From JAFKKS01 sp039808325 (GTDB lineage Bacteria; Pseudomonadota; Alphaproteobacteria; Rhizobiales; Xanthobacteraceae), in contig JBDHSU010000027.1 in NCBI GenBank assembly GCA_039808325.1, forward strand, positions 1 through 34,946: a stretch of 34,946 nucleotides of DNA. Reading direction: 5' to 3'. The notes beneath the pieces are model-generated. The model had not been told where the DNA came from. It worked only from the letters and a program-made list of their open reading frames with translations, and ran no database searches. This document shows positions 17,217 to 24,016 of this stretch, in pieces. Each line of letters starts with the position of its first letter. The stretch's first letter is position 1. The translations under genes and the position numbers were made by a program.

Positions 17217-17857
17217 CGCGCGGCGGCCTTGCGGGACAGCCAGTCCTGATACGATTCCCGGCGCATCTCGAACTGGTCGTGCGTGTGCGTATAGAGCGAA
17301 CCGAACAGACGACCGATCGGGCGATAGGCCTCGGTATCGATGCGCAACGTGTCCGGATCGATGATGTTCTCGCGCACATGCATGGTGATCGCCTTGCCGA
17401 GCGCGATGTGACGCCCGGCGCTGACCTGGATCAGCGCGATCTTCTCGCACTCGAAGGCGACGGGAGACTCCGCGATCCGTTGAGGCCGCACGCGGTCCGA
17501 AGGCACCAGCGTGAGGCCGGCGGCCTCGCATTCGTTGATGCCGGGCGGAAAATCCACGGCGCAGATATTCATGCGCTCGGCAATCGCCTCGTCGACCATG
17601 TGGACGACGAACTGTCCGGTGTCGCGAATGTTGACCGTCGTATCCTTCAATGTCCGGTCGCCGTTCTCCTGCAATCCGAGCACCAGGACCGGCGGATCCT
17701 CGCCCAGCGCATTGAAGAAGCTAAACGGCGCCGCATTGTCGTGACCGTCCACCGAGCGGGTGGTCACCAGCGCGATCGGCCTTGGCACCACGGTTGAAGA
17801 CAGCAACTTATACTGTTGCGCCGGCGACAGTTTTTCCATGTCAAACCGATACGGCAC
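17213..17857 (-). CDS. Flavin reductase-like (DIM6/NTAB, FMN-binding split barrel) protein
   Basis: This protein of 214 residues has the flavin-reductase-like domain: TVVPRPIALVTT, then AAPFSFFNALGEDPPVLVLG, and later VAFECEKIALIQVS and ITMHVREN. Members bind FMN and often supply reduced flavin to a monooxygenase or act as oxidoreductases themselves. The start is taken as GTG 17857, because GAGGA lies about 6 nt upstream and the protein then begins VPYRFDMEKLSPAQQYKLLS. ATG 17839 is the alternative. It is the first gene of a three-gene cassette and overlaps the Ldh-family gene by 4 nt. No monooxygenase lies nearby, so its electron-transfer partner is unknown. It diverges from the outer-membrane protein gene. 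Confidence 0.85.
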   Translation of the reverse strand: MPYRFDMEKLSPAQQYKLLSSTVVPRPIALVTTRSVDGHDNAAPFSFFNALGEDPPVLVLGLQENGDRTLKDTTVNIRDTGQFVVHMVDEAIAERMNICAVDFPPGINECEAAGLTLVPSDRVRPQRIAESPVAFECEKIALIQVSAGRHIALGKAITMHVRENIIDPDTLRIDTEAYRPIGRLFGSLYTHTHDQFEMRRESYQDWLSRKAAAR

Positions 17858-18206
17858 CGAAATTCCTCGCGTTCGCAGGCGGCATAGCGCCCTCACCGCC
17901 GTTCGGAATAGACGAGCGGCGGAGAAAAGGAAAATGCAGGCGGTGCAGGCCTATGCGCCGCCTGGCGTACAAGAAGGATCGGCCGGCAGGCAATGGGCGC
18001 GCGCCTCCTCGGCGCATGCATGGGGAGCCGATTGGAGGGAGCGGCTGCGGCTGTGTCCGCAAAGGCACAGTTCGATTCAATCGCACGAAAACGGCAGCGC
18101 CTTACACGCTTAACACGATCGCCTCGATTGACCGAAACCCAAGGCCCTGAATAGGTATCGAAGGGCTTGAGGTAACGCAGTCTGGTTGCGTTTGTAGGGC
18201 GATACC
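17858..18206. promoter_or_regulatory. Divergent intergenic region (flavin reductase / Omp), candidate promoter
   Basis: In this 349-nt gap I see no convincing gene. It should hold both divergent promoters. A possible plus-strand promoter is TTGACC at 18128-18133 with ATAGGT at 18151-18156, spaced 17 nt; the second box is weak. No operator-like repeat stood out. Confidence 0.3.
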
Positions 18207-18875
18207 ATGGGATTGTTTCGCCGCTCGGCGCTGGCTATTGCCGCGCTTGCGCTGTTTGGTACTTGCACCGCGTCGCACGCGGCGGACCTCGCCTATAAGG
18301 CGCCGTTCCAGCCGGCTCCGACCTTGGACTGGACCGGCTTCTACGCCGGTGTCGGCATCGGTTTTCACGCCGGCGACATCACGCAGTCGGGCTGCGTCGG
18401 CATCTGCCCGGACGGGGCCGAACTGAATAAGGCGTTCGGCGCGGTCACCGTCGGCTATGACTTGCAGTTCGCCAATAACGTCGTCATCGGCGCCTACGCC
18501 ATCGTGCCGTTCACCCGGATCGATAAGACGTTCGACCTCGCCGGGTTTCTTTTCCCGCAGGAGACCCATTTTGCGGCGAATGTCAGCGCCCGGCTCGGCG
18601 TCACATTCGGTAACTGGATGCCTTACCTGTCGGCCGGCGTGACTTACGCCGACGTCTCGATCCACAACAACTTCACCAACATCACGGATAGCAACACCCA
18701 CTTCGGCCCGTCGGTCGGTGTCGGCGTCGAATATCGATTCAGCCAGCATCTCTCGATCGACGGAAAATTCTTCTACGTGCACCTGCCGAAGAAGACCTAC
18801 GATCTCGGCGGCGGCCCGGAGCAGTTCGGCGAGGATTCCGGCAATTTGCTGCTAACCGCGAACTATCGCTTCTGA
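18207..18875 (+). CDS. Outer-membrane beta-barrel protein (Omp25/OprF-like small porin family)
   Basis: This protein of 222 residues has a signal peptide (MGLFRRSALAIAALALFGT, cleavage likely at SHA-AD). It then has the AADLAYKAP...LDWTGFYAGVGIG start typical of abundant Rhizobiales outer-membrane barrels. Alternating hydrophobic strands continue to a C-terminal LLLTANYRF; the terminal Phe is the beta-assembly signature recognised by BamA. Cys near residues 64 and 68 (CVGIC) could form a disulfide, less usual in this family. Length and pattern suggest an eight-stranded barrel. Its role is unknown beyond envelope structure. A strong terminator follows, so it is monocistronic. The start is ATG 18207, preceded by a weak TAGGG. 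Confidence 0.85.
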   Translation: MGLFRRSALAIAALALFGTCTASHAADLAYKAPFQPAPTLDWTGFYAGVGIGFHAGDITQSGCVGICPDGAELNKAFGAVTVGYDLQFANNVVIGAYAIVPFTRIDKTFDLAGFLFPQETHFAANVSARLGVTFGNWMPYLSAGVTYADVSIHNNFTNITDSNTHFGPSVGVGVEYRFSQHLSIDGKFFYVHLPKKTYDLGGGPEQFGEDSGNLLLTANYRF

Positions 18876-18899
18876 TCGGCTTTCTCGAAAAACCATGGA

Positions 18900-18930
18900 C
18901 CCGGCCGCGTGACCGCGCGGCCGGGCTTTT
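18900..18930 (+). terminator. Rho-independent terminator after the Omp gene
   Basis: A perfect 10-bp stem, CCCGGCCGCG (18900-18909) and CGCGGCCGGG (18916-18925), closes a 6-nt loop and is followed by CTTTTCC. It begins 25 nt after the Omp stop codon. It overlaps a GTG that could be misread as the start of the downstream dehydrogenase. Confidence 0.85.
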
Positions 18931-18944
18931 CCGTTAGCCCGCAA

Positions 18945-19772
18945 ATGTCCGATCTCTCCAAGATCGTCGACCTCTCGGCCCTTGCCCAGACCGCAGCCCG
19001 GCTCGAGGGCAAGACGGCCGTGGTCACCGGCGGCACCCGCGGCATCGGCCGTGCGCTTGTGGAACTGTTTCACCGCCATGGCGCGGACGTCGTTTTCACC
19101 GGACGGAACGAAACCTCGGGAGCGCAGGTCGCGCGTGAAACCGGTACCGCGTTTTTCGCGGCGGACGTGGCCGATGCCGATGCCACGGAACGGCTGATCG
19201 AGTTCTGTAAGGCGCGCAATGGCCGCATAGACATCCTGGTCAACAATGCCGGCCATTCGGCGCCGCGCGACAGCGTGCTGGAATTCAAGGACGCCGATCT
19301 CAATGTCATGATCGATGTGCACGTGCGTGCGCCGTGGCGGATGATAGCCGCGACCGCGCCGCTGATGGCGAAAGCCGGAGGGGGTAGCATCATCAACATT
19401 GCCTCGCTCGCGGCCCACCGCGTCGGCGCCAATTCGATCGCTTACGCCCTCGCCAAGGCGGCGCTCGTGCATTTGACCCGCCACGCCGCCGCCGCGCTCG
19501 GCAAGGACAGAATTCGCGTCAACTCCGTGTCGCCCGGATACATCGATACCGCGATTCATACCGCGGGCCTGACCGACGATCCCGACCGGCAGCAGATGTA
19601 CGCCGAAGCGATCGCGCGGTTTCACAGCGTCAAACAAGCCGTGCCGATGATCGCCAAGGCCGAGGACGTCGCGGCCCTGTGTCTTTATTTGGCGAGCGAC
19701 GACTCCCGCTTCATGAGCGGCGCCGATCTTCTGCTCGAAGGCGCATCGATGTGGGGGCAGGTCGCGAGATAG
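18945..19772 (+). CDS. Short-chain dehydrogenase/reductase (SDR)
   Basis: This 275-residue Rossmann-fold oxidoreductase has TGGTRGIG at 28-35 (nucleotide binding), NNAG at 100-103, and catalytic Ser154, Tyr167 and Lys171 in INIAS and YALAK. SPGYID follows near 196-201. It therefore has the complete classical SDR active site. Arg in TGRNE after beta-2 suggests NADP(H), but this is weak evidence. The substrate is unknown. I chose ATG 18945. An in-frame GTG 36 nt upstream lies inside the Omp terminator stem and would be a poor start. The gene therefore needs its own promoter, or readthrough of the terminator. Downstream lies a convergent tRNA-Arg. Confidence 0.87.
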   Translation: MSDLSKIVDLSALAQTAARLEGKTAVVTGGTRGIGRALVELFHRHGADVVFTGRNETSGAQVARETGTAFFAADVADADATERLIEFCKARNGRIDILVNNAGHSAPRDSVLEFKDADLNVMIDVHVRAPWRMIAATAPLMAKAGGGSIINIASLAAHRVGANSIAYALAKAALVHLTRHAAAALGKDRIRVNSVSPGYIDTAIHTAGLTDDPDRQQMYAEAIARFHSVKQAVPMIAKAEDVAALCLYLASDDSRFMSGADLLLEGASMWGQVAR

Positions 19773-19813
19773 TCACAGCGCGGGGCGACGCACCATCGGA
19801 CGCTCGATTTAAA

Positions 19814-19890
19814 TGGCGACCCCGGGAGGATTCGAACCTCCGACCTTCAGCTTAGAAGGCTGCTGCTCTATCCAACTGAGCTACGGGGCC
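19814..19890 (-). tRNA. tRNA-Arg (UCU)
   Basis: A 77-nt cloverleaf with acceptor GGCCCCG/CGGGGTC, D-arm GCTC...GAGC, anticodon loop CTTCTAA (anticodon UCU, reads AGA/AGG) and T-loop TTCGAAT. CCA is encoded. The anticodon stem has a G27-A43 mismatch at its outer pair. Its upstream side begins 17 nt from a 116-bp dispersed repeat, so any own promoter would overlap that repeat. Confidence 0.95.
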
Positions 19891-19906
19891 GTGCGGTCCA
19901 CACCCT

Positions 19907-20022
19907 TAGATCACGATGATTTTGGATCGAATCGATCCAAAATCATGAACGCGATCGATTCTAACAACCTAGAGCGGGGTGCGGGCGGAAAACCGCTCCG
20001 CACTTTTCCTCATCCCGCTCCA
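19907..20022 (+). repeat. 116-bp double-hairpin dispersed repeat, copy B
   Basis: Same length and orientation as copies A (7151) and C (29031). It differs from copy C at about 7 positions by eye and keeps both hairpins. It lies between the DUF6481-like gene and tRNA-Arg(UCU). Confidence 0.9.
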
Positions 20023-20083
20023 GCGCGTTTTGCGCGTCTGTCGAGAATAGCAGCCGCCGCCCTGCTCTTTCCTTAGCGCCGCG

Positions 20084-20482
20084 TCAGAGGCCGCGCTTGC
20101 GGCGCTTCTTGGCGGCCTTGCGCGCCGCATACCGCTCGTCGCGCGCGGCCTTTTGCAACGCCTTGAGGGCGACGTCTTCCTCCGCGGCCTTGGCGGCCTC
20201 GCGCGCCCTTTCCTCGGCGGCGAGACGCTCGGCCGCGGCCGCGGCCTCCGCCTCGATCTTGGCGAGCCGCGCCCGCTCGGCCTCCTGCGCCTGCCTGGCG
20301 CGCTCGCGCTCGGCGGTCCGTTCCGCGCGCGCCGCAACGACCGCCGCGCGCTCGCGCGCCTTCTCGATCATGGCCGGGTCGTCCGGGCCGGGGGCCGCCT
20401 TGAACTTTGCCAGGAGCGCCTGCTTGGACTCGGCCGCGCGGCTCAGACGGTCATTGAAGTCGGGATGCTTGTAGCCTTTCAT
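20084..20482 (-). CDS. DUF6481-like small charged coiled-coil protein
   Basis: This 132-residue protein has no signal or membrane segment. It begins MKGYKHPDFNDRLSRAAESK, then FKAAPGPDDPA, which I recognise as the conserved start of a small uncharacterised Rhizobiales family (DUF6481, from memory). Residues 40-115 are a long helix almost entirely of Ala, Glu, Arg and Lys, likely a single coiled coil. The tail KKRRKRG is strongly basic, so nucleic-acid contact is possible but unproven. It is followed by a repeat and a tRNA gene and preceded by another tRNA gene, all on the same strand. The start is ATG 20482. No function is known to me. Confidence 0.8.
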   Translation of the reverse strand: MKGYKHPDFNDRLSRAAESKQALLAKFKAAPGPDDPAMIEKARERAAVVAARAERTAERERARQAQEAERARLAKIEAEAAAAAERLAAEERAREAAKAAEEDVALKALQKAARDERYAARKAAKKRRKRGL

Positions 20483-20573
20483 CGGTCCGTATCGGCTCCT
20501 TTTTCGCCGTCGAGAGAACGCCGCTGCGCGAGCATGGCGTGCTTGTCAGTTACGTTGGAGGTTTGAGAAAGCG

Positions 20574-20603
20574 GTTTGCGAAGAAACAGTTTGCGAAGCA
20601 ACA
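20574..20603. repeat. Tandem 15-mer direct repeat
   Basis: GTTTGCGAAGAAACA is followed immediately by GTTTGCGAAGCAACA, 14 of 15 identical. It lies between the DUF6481-like gene start and the 3' end of tRNA-Arg(UCG). It may be a slippage product or a protein site; nothing more can be said. Confidence 0.6.
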
Positions 20604-20619
20604 ATGGAACTCTGGGCAG

Positions 20620-20696
20620 TGGCGACCCCGGAGAGATTCGAACTCCCGACCCTCAGATTCGAAGTCTGATGCTCTATCCAGCTGAGCTACGGGGCC
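20620..20696 (-). tRNA. tRNA-Arg (UCG)
   Basis: A 77-nt cloverleaf with acceptor GGCCCCG/CGGGGTC, anticodon stem TCAGA/TCTGA, loop CTTCGAA (anticodon UCG, reads CGA) and T-loop TTCGAAT; CCA is encoded. It shares its acceptor stem with tRNA-Arg(UCU) 800 bp away, as expected for tRNAs charged by the same synthetase. It lies 49 nt beyond the NDUFS4-like gene on the same strand. Confidence 0.96.
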
Positions 20697-20745
20697 TCGT
20701 AGGCATCACGTGGCACGCGCCGGGGGCGGCGCGCAAGAGCGTCGA

Positions 20746-21051
20746 TCAATGCGTCCAGGGCGTCAGGCGATTATAGGCAAAATTGTCGGCATAGGCGATG
20801 ACGCGCCGCGCCATCACCTTCGGCTCGATCACCTGATACGGAATATGGCGCTGCTCGCAATAAGCGATCGCTTCCTCCTTGGTATCGAATTGCAGAGAGA
20901 TCTGCTGGCGCATATCGGCCGAGCTCGTCCAGCCCATCAGCGGCTCGACCTCGCGCGCCACCTCGGGCTCGTAGCACAGCGACCATTCCTTGGTCTTCGC
21001 GGTGCCGGACTGCATCGCCGTTTTCGCAGGTTTGAAGATGCGGGCAAGCAT
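20746..21051 (-). CDS. NDUFS4-like complex I accessory subunit (ETC complex I subunit region)
   Basis: This 101-residue protein has the ETC complex I subunit conserved region known from mitochondrial NDUFS4 and its alphaproteobacterial counterparts. Visible family features are RIFKPAKTAMQSGTAKTKEW at the start, then LMGWTSSADMRQQISLQFDT, KEEAIAYCEQ, and YADNFAYNR near the C-terminus. It would sit on the peripheral arm of NADH:quinone oxidoreductase at the inner membrane. The start is ATG 21051; the frame continues upstream through the tRNA-Pro gene, which cannot be coding. The nuo operon is not in this window, as is usual for this stand-alone gene. It begins 28 nt after the tRNA-Pro 3' end and is probably on the same transcript. 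Confidence 0.9.
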   Translation of the reverse strand: MLARIFKPAKTAMQSGTAKTKEWSLCYEPEVAREVEPLMGWTSSADMRQQISLQFDTKEEAIAYCEQRHIPYQVIEPKVMARRVIAYADNFAYNRLTPWTH

Positions 21052-21079
21052 ATCGTCAGCCGATTCCGTTCTTACAATA

Positions 21080-21156
21080 TGGTCGGGGCAGCAGGATTTG
21101 AACCTGCGACCTGGAGTACCCAAAACTCCCGCGCTACCAGGCTGCGCTATGCCCCG
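21080..21156 (-). tRNA. tRNA-Pro (UGG)
   Basis: A 77-nt cloverleaf with acceptor CGGGGCA/TGCCCCG, anticodon stem GGAGT/ACTCC, loop TTTGGGT (anticodon UGG) and T-loop TTCAAAT; CCA is encoded. C at position 1 is normal for bacterial tRNA-Pro. The NDUFS4-like gene follows 28 nt downstream. Confidence 0.96.
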
Positions 21157-21327
21157 GATGGGACCGCGGCGCACCCGCCGAAGCCGCGCTTTCGATACAC
21201 GTTTCGCCATGCGGCATCAACAGCGGCGCTTTGCCGAGCGAGCGCGCGGAGCCTCTTGCGGACCGGAGGGAAGCCGGGGCGACGGCAAGCGCGAGGAGAA
21301 GTCGAACGCCGGCGCCGCCCCCTGGAA

Positions 21328-21927
21328 TCAGTGCGGCACCGGGCCGCCGTCCGGATGGACTTCCGCCGCCATCATGCCTTTCGGTCCCGGACCGAAACGG
21401 ACGAGCAGCGTCTGACCGGGGCGAAGCTCGGCAATGCCGTAGCGGCGCAGCGTCTCCATATGAATGAAGATATCGGGCGTGCCGTCGCCGCGCGTGAGGA
21501 AACCGAAACCGCGCAGACGGTTGAACCACTTCACCTGCGCCCGCTCAAGCCCGCTCGTCGGTGTGACCGAAACATGCGTGCGCGCCGGCGGCATCTGCGC
21601 CGGATGGATCGCGGTCGAATCATCCATCGAGATGATGCGGAAGCATTGCAGGCCGCGCGCGCGCGGCAGCACCTCGCAGACAATGCGCGTGCCTTCGTAC
21701 GCGACCTGGAATCCGTCGCGCCGCAAACAGGTCACGTGCAGAAGAACGTCCGGCATTCCATTGTCAGGAACAATGAATCCGTAGCCCTTCGACACATCGA
21801 ACCATTTGATGACTCCAGTGACTTCGACCAGGCTTGCCGCAGACTGCTCGGACAAATCGCCGACAGTCTCCAGATCAAGCGCGTGATCCGCACTGAGTTC
21901 TTTTGGCCCCGTCCCGCCCGACGTCAT
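21328..21927 (-). CDS. Tandem cold-shock-domain protein
   Basis: This 199-residue cytoplasmic protein has two cold-shock domains. The first, about residues 36-101, carries IKWFDVSKGYGFIVPDNG and DVLLHV. The second, about 130-192, carries VKWFNRLRGFGFLTRGDG and DIFIHM. Both keep the aromatic RNP1 and RNP2 patches that bind single-stranded RNA or DNA. Double-CSD proteins are known in alphaproteobacteria, for example Caulobacter CspC and CspD, where they act in stationary phase rather than in cold. The N-terminal 35 residues are acidic and unrelated. The start is ATG 21927. The tRNA-Pro gene lies 171 nt downstream on the same strand; I see no terminator in that gap. Confidence 0.92.
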   Translation of the reverse strand: MTSGGTGPKELSADHALDLETVGDLSEQSAASLVEVTGVIKWFDVSKGYGFIVPDNGMPDVLLHVTCLRRDGFQVAYEGTRIVCEVLPRARGLQCFRIISMDDSTAIHPAQMPPARTHVSVTPTSGLERAQVKWFNRLRGFGFLTRGDGTPDIFIHMETLRRYGIAELRPGQTLLVRFGPGPKGMMAAEVHPDGGPVPH

Positions 21928-22089
21928 GACGCCGTACGCCGCCGCTTCCTTCAGGCGCCTCTTGCGGACGCTTCAATCGAATCAACCGTTGTCGAAGATA
22001 ACATCGTGACTTCGTCGAGAAAGCACAAAATGCACGGCGTGTCACATGAACGCGTCACCTGTGCACAATTTGCAACGCATTGCGGATCG

Positions 22090-22848
22090 TCACGCAATGA
22101 AATGCGCGAGCACGTCGCCGATGTCGTCGCGCACGACGAGATCGGCGATCTCGTCGAACTCCGTCGGTTCGCGATTGACGATGACCAGGCGTGCGCCGTT
22201 TCGCTTGGCCATCAACGGAAACCCGGCGGCGGGCCACACGACGAGCGAGGAGCCGACGGCAAGAAAAAGATCGCATTCGAGCGTGGCGTTCTTCGCATCC
22301 CGCATCGGCATGCCGGGCATCGGCTGGCCGAACGACACGGTCGCCGTCTTGATGAATCCTCCGCAATCGCAAACGCAAACATGCCCCTGGCATGCATCGT
22401 ACTGCGTCTTGATCCAGGAGAGCTCGAAGCGTTTTTTGCAGTCGAGACAAATGGCATAAGTCGTGTTGCCATGCAGTTCGACGACGTGTGCGGCGGGCAC
22501 GCCGGACATCTGATGCAAATTGTCGATGTTCTGCGTGACGATCGTCGGCGCCTTGCCGCGCGCGTGCAGCGATGCCAGCGCGCGATGCCCTCGCCCCGGC
22601 CGCGCGGCGCGGAATTGTTCCTCCATCGCGAAACGCCGCCGCCAGGTTTCGTCGCGCATCTCCCGACTGGCGATGAACGCATGGAACGGGATCGGCGGCA
22701 TGCGCGTCCATATTCCTCCTGGGGAACGGAAGTCGGGAATGCCGCTCTCGGTCGAGATACCCGCGCCCGTGAACGGCAGAACGCGCTGAGAGGTCTCGAT
22801 CATCTCGCTCAGGCATTCGATCGCGTGTTTGATGTCGGTGCTGATCAT
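22090..22848 (-). CDS. Sir2-family NAD-dependent protein deacylase (sirtuin)
   Basis: This 252-residue sirtuin removes acyl groups from lysines using NAD+. The Rossmann part has FTGAGISTESGIPDFR at 26-41, QNIDNLHQ at 106-113 and catalytic His126 in ELHGNT. The zinc module starts with Cys134/Cys137; the second half is CVCDCGG (Cys158, 160, 162) instead of the usual CxxC, so the zinc ligand pair there is unclear. VGSSLVVWPAAG near 200 and IVNREPTEFD follow as in the family. The Tyr/Arg pair that marks SIRT5-like desuccinylases is not obvious. The start is ATG 22848. It diverges from the glyoxalase gene, with 78 nt between the starts. Confidence 0.9.
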   Translation of the reverse strand: MISTDIKHAIECLSEMIETSQRVLPFTGAGISTESGIPDFRSPGGIWTRMPPIPFHAFIASREMRDETWRRRFAMEEQFRAARPGRGHRALASLHARGKAPTIVTQNIDNLHQMSGVPAAHVVELHGNTTYAICLDCKKRFELSWIKTQYDACQGHVCVCDCGGFIKTATVSFGQPMPGMPMRDAKNATLECDLFLAVGSSLVVWPAAGFPLMAKRNGARLVIVNREPTEFDEIADLVVRDDIGDVLAHFIA

Positions 22849-22926
22849 GAATGCTTCATCCAGTGGCCTTCTCGGCGATCCGGTTGGTATAGTGCGGCTT
22901 CCCCACCTCCTTCATGAGGAGACCTT

Positions 22927-23385
22927 ATGCGTTATCTGCACACCATGTTGCGTGTTCGCGATCTCGACGCGGCTCTGAATTTCTACTGCAACCTTCTCGG
23001 CCTCAAGGAGGTTCGCCGCTACGACGACCAGAAGGCCAAATATACGAACGTGTTCCTCGCCGGCCCTGACGACGAGCCGCTCGTCGCCGAGAGCGTCAAA
23101 AACGGAGGCCGCCACGCGCCGTTGGTCGAACTGACCTACAACTGGGATTCGGAGGACTATGGCGAGGCCCGCTATTTCGGCCATCTCGCCTACGAGTGCG
23201 ACGACATCTATGCCCTGTGCGAAAAGCTCATGAAGGGCGGCGTGACGATCAACCGGCCGCCCCGCGACGGCCGCATGGCGTTCGTGCGCTCGCCGGACAA
23301 GCAATCGGTCGAGCTGCTGCAGAAAGGCGACGCGCTGCCTCCGAAGGAGCCCTGGGCCTCCATGCCCAATACCGGCCACTGGTAA
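22927..23385 (+). CDS. gloA: Lactoylglutathione lyase (glyoxalase I)
   Basis: This 152-residue VOC-fold metalloenzyme isomerises the methylglyoxal-glutathione hemithioacetal to S-lactoylglutathione, the first step in methylglyoxal detoxification. All four metal ligands are present: His5 in RYLHTMLRV, Glu68 in LVELTYNWD, His86 in FGHLAYE and Glu129 in SVELLQ. The length is slightly above E. coli GloA (135). The C-terminal tail, KEPWASMPNTGHW, is longer than in E. coli. The start is ATG 22927 with a strong GAGGAG site 5 nt upstream. Glyoxalase II is not in the window. It appears monocistronic, followed by tRNA-Glu after 103 nt. Confidence 0.93.
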   Translation: MRYLHTMLRVRDLDAALNFYCNLLGLKEVRRYDDQKAKYTNVFLAGPDDEPLVAESVKNGGRHAPLVELTYNWDSEDYGEARYFGHLAYECDDIYALCEKLMKGGVTINRPPRDGRMAFVRSPDKQSVELLQKGDALPPKEPWASMPNTGHW

Positions 23386-23488
23386 CGGCGCGCCGGGAAA
23401 CGAAGGCGCGTCACGCTGCTTGCCGCTCCCGGCAAAGCTCTCTATACCTCGCCGCGTTTCGCGAAAGTGCCTCGACGGCGCTTCGCGC

Positions 23489-23564
23489 GCGCCCTTCGTC
23501 TAGCGGTCTAGGACGCCGCCCTTTCACGGCGGAAACAGGGGTTCGATTCCCCTAGGGCGCGCCA
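23489..23564 (+). tRNA. tRNA-Glu (UUC)
   Basis: A 76-nt cloverleaf with acceptor GCGCCCT/AGGGCGC, anticodon stem CCGCC/GGCGG, loop CTTTCAC (anticodon UUC) and T-loop TTCGATT, with encoded CCA. It is the only plus-strand tRNA gene in the window. Confidence 0.96.
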
Positions 23565-23595
23565 AACCATATTCCAGGGCATTTCGGGAGGCGAC

Positions 23596-23937
23596 ATGAT
23601 GCAGGTGGAAAGCAAGTCCGACCGCAAGATCAGCCGGCTGTTCCCCAAACGCATTCTGGCGGCGCTGGCAGTTGGCGCCGTCATGCTGATTTCCGGATTT
23701 GGCGATGCGTCGCCAGCGCAAGCCCAAGAGGCCGAATATGCGTGCCGTCAGGACGCGTTCCGCCTTTGTTCTCAATACATTCCAAACGAAGCGGCGGTGA
23801 AGGGCTGCATGCGGCGCAAGGCGCGCAGCCTCAGTCCGGTTTGCCGCGCGGAGTTCATGCGCGGCGGCAGGAAGGCGCGCCGGCATGTCCGCCACCATCG
23901 GCGCCATTATCGTCAGCATCATCGGCGTCACCGTTAG
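23596..23937 (+). CDS. Secreted small protein with four cysteines and a His/Arg-rich tail
   Basis: This 113-residue protein has a signal peptide (hydrophobic stretch about 19-34, likely cleavage at AQA-QE near 43-45). The mature core has Cys50, Cys58, Cys71 and Cys83 in a helical spacing, CRQDAFRLCSQYIPNEAAVK then GCM and SPVC. This resembles the cysteine-rich repeat seen in many short Bradyrhizobium-type secreted proteins and suggests two disulfides. The tail from about residue 92 is nearly all His and Arg with several His pairs, so it could bind metal or anionic surfaces. A GGGAGG ribosome site precedes ATG 23596. No function is known to me, and the gene lies 31 nt after tRNA-Glu. Confidence 0.78.
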   Translation: MMQVESKSDRKISRLFPKRILAALAVGAVMLISGFGDASPAQAQEAEYACRQDAFRLCSQYIPNEAAVKGCMRRKARSLSPVCRAEFMRGGRKARRHVRHHRRHYRQHHRRHR

Positions 23938-24016
23938 CTGTCAGCGGGCGGAGCGGGGCGCGCCTTAGTCTTGGCGACCGGCGGAGCCGATTGCCAAATG
24001 CCGGAAGTGAGGCTCG

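Noticed and set aside
14589..17249. Plus-strand open frame of 886 codons opposite amidase and dehydrogenase genes
   Set aside because: It spans two real minus-strand genes and has low-complexity Arg-rich composition; a coding shadow.
17217..17531. Upstream extension of the Ldh-family gene by 105 codons
   Set aside because: It overlaps the flavin-reductase gene in another frame; the ATGA overlap gives a natural start at 17216.
21157..21327. Possible small RNA or gene between tRNA-Pro and the CSD gene
   Set aside because: No clear hairpin with T-run and no supported frame; left unannotated.
20710..22917. Plus-strand open frame of 735 codons across tRNA-Pro, CSD and Sir2 genes
   Set aside because: It runs through a tRNA gene and antisense to three supported genes, so it cannot be a normal protein gene.
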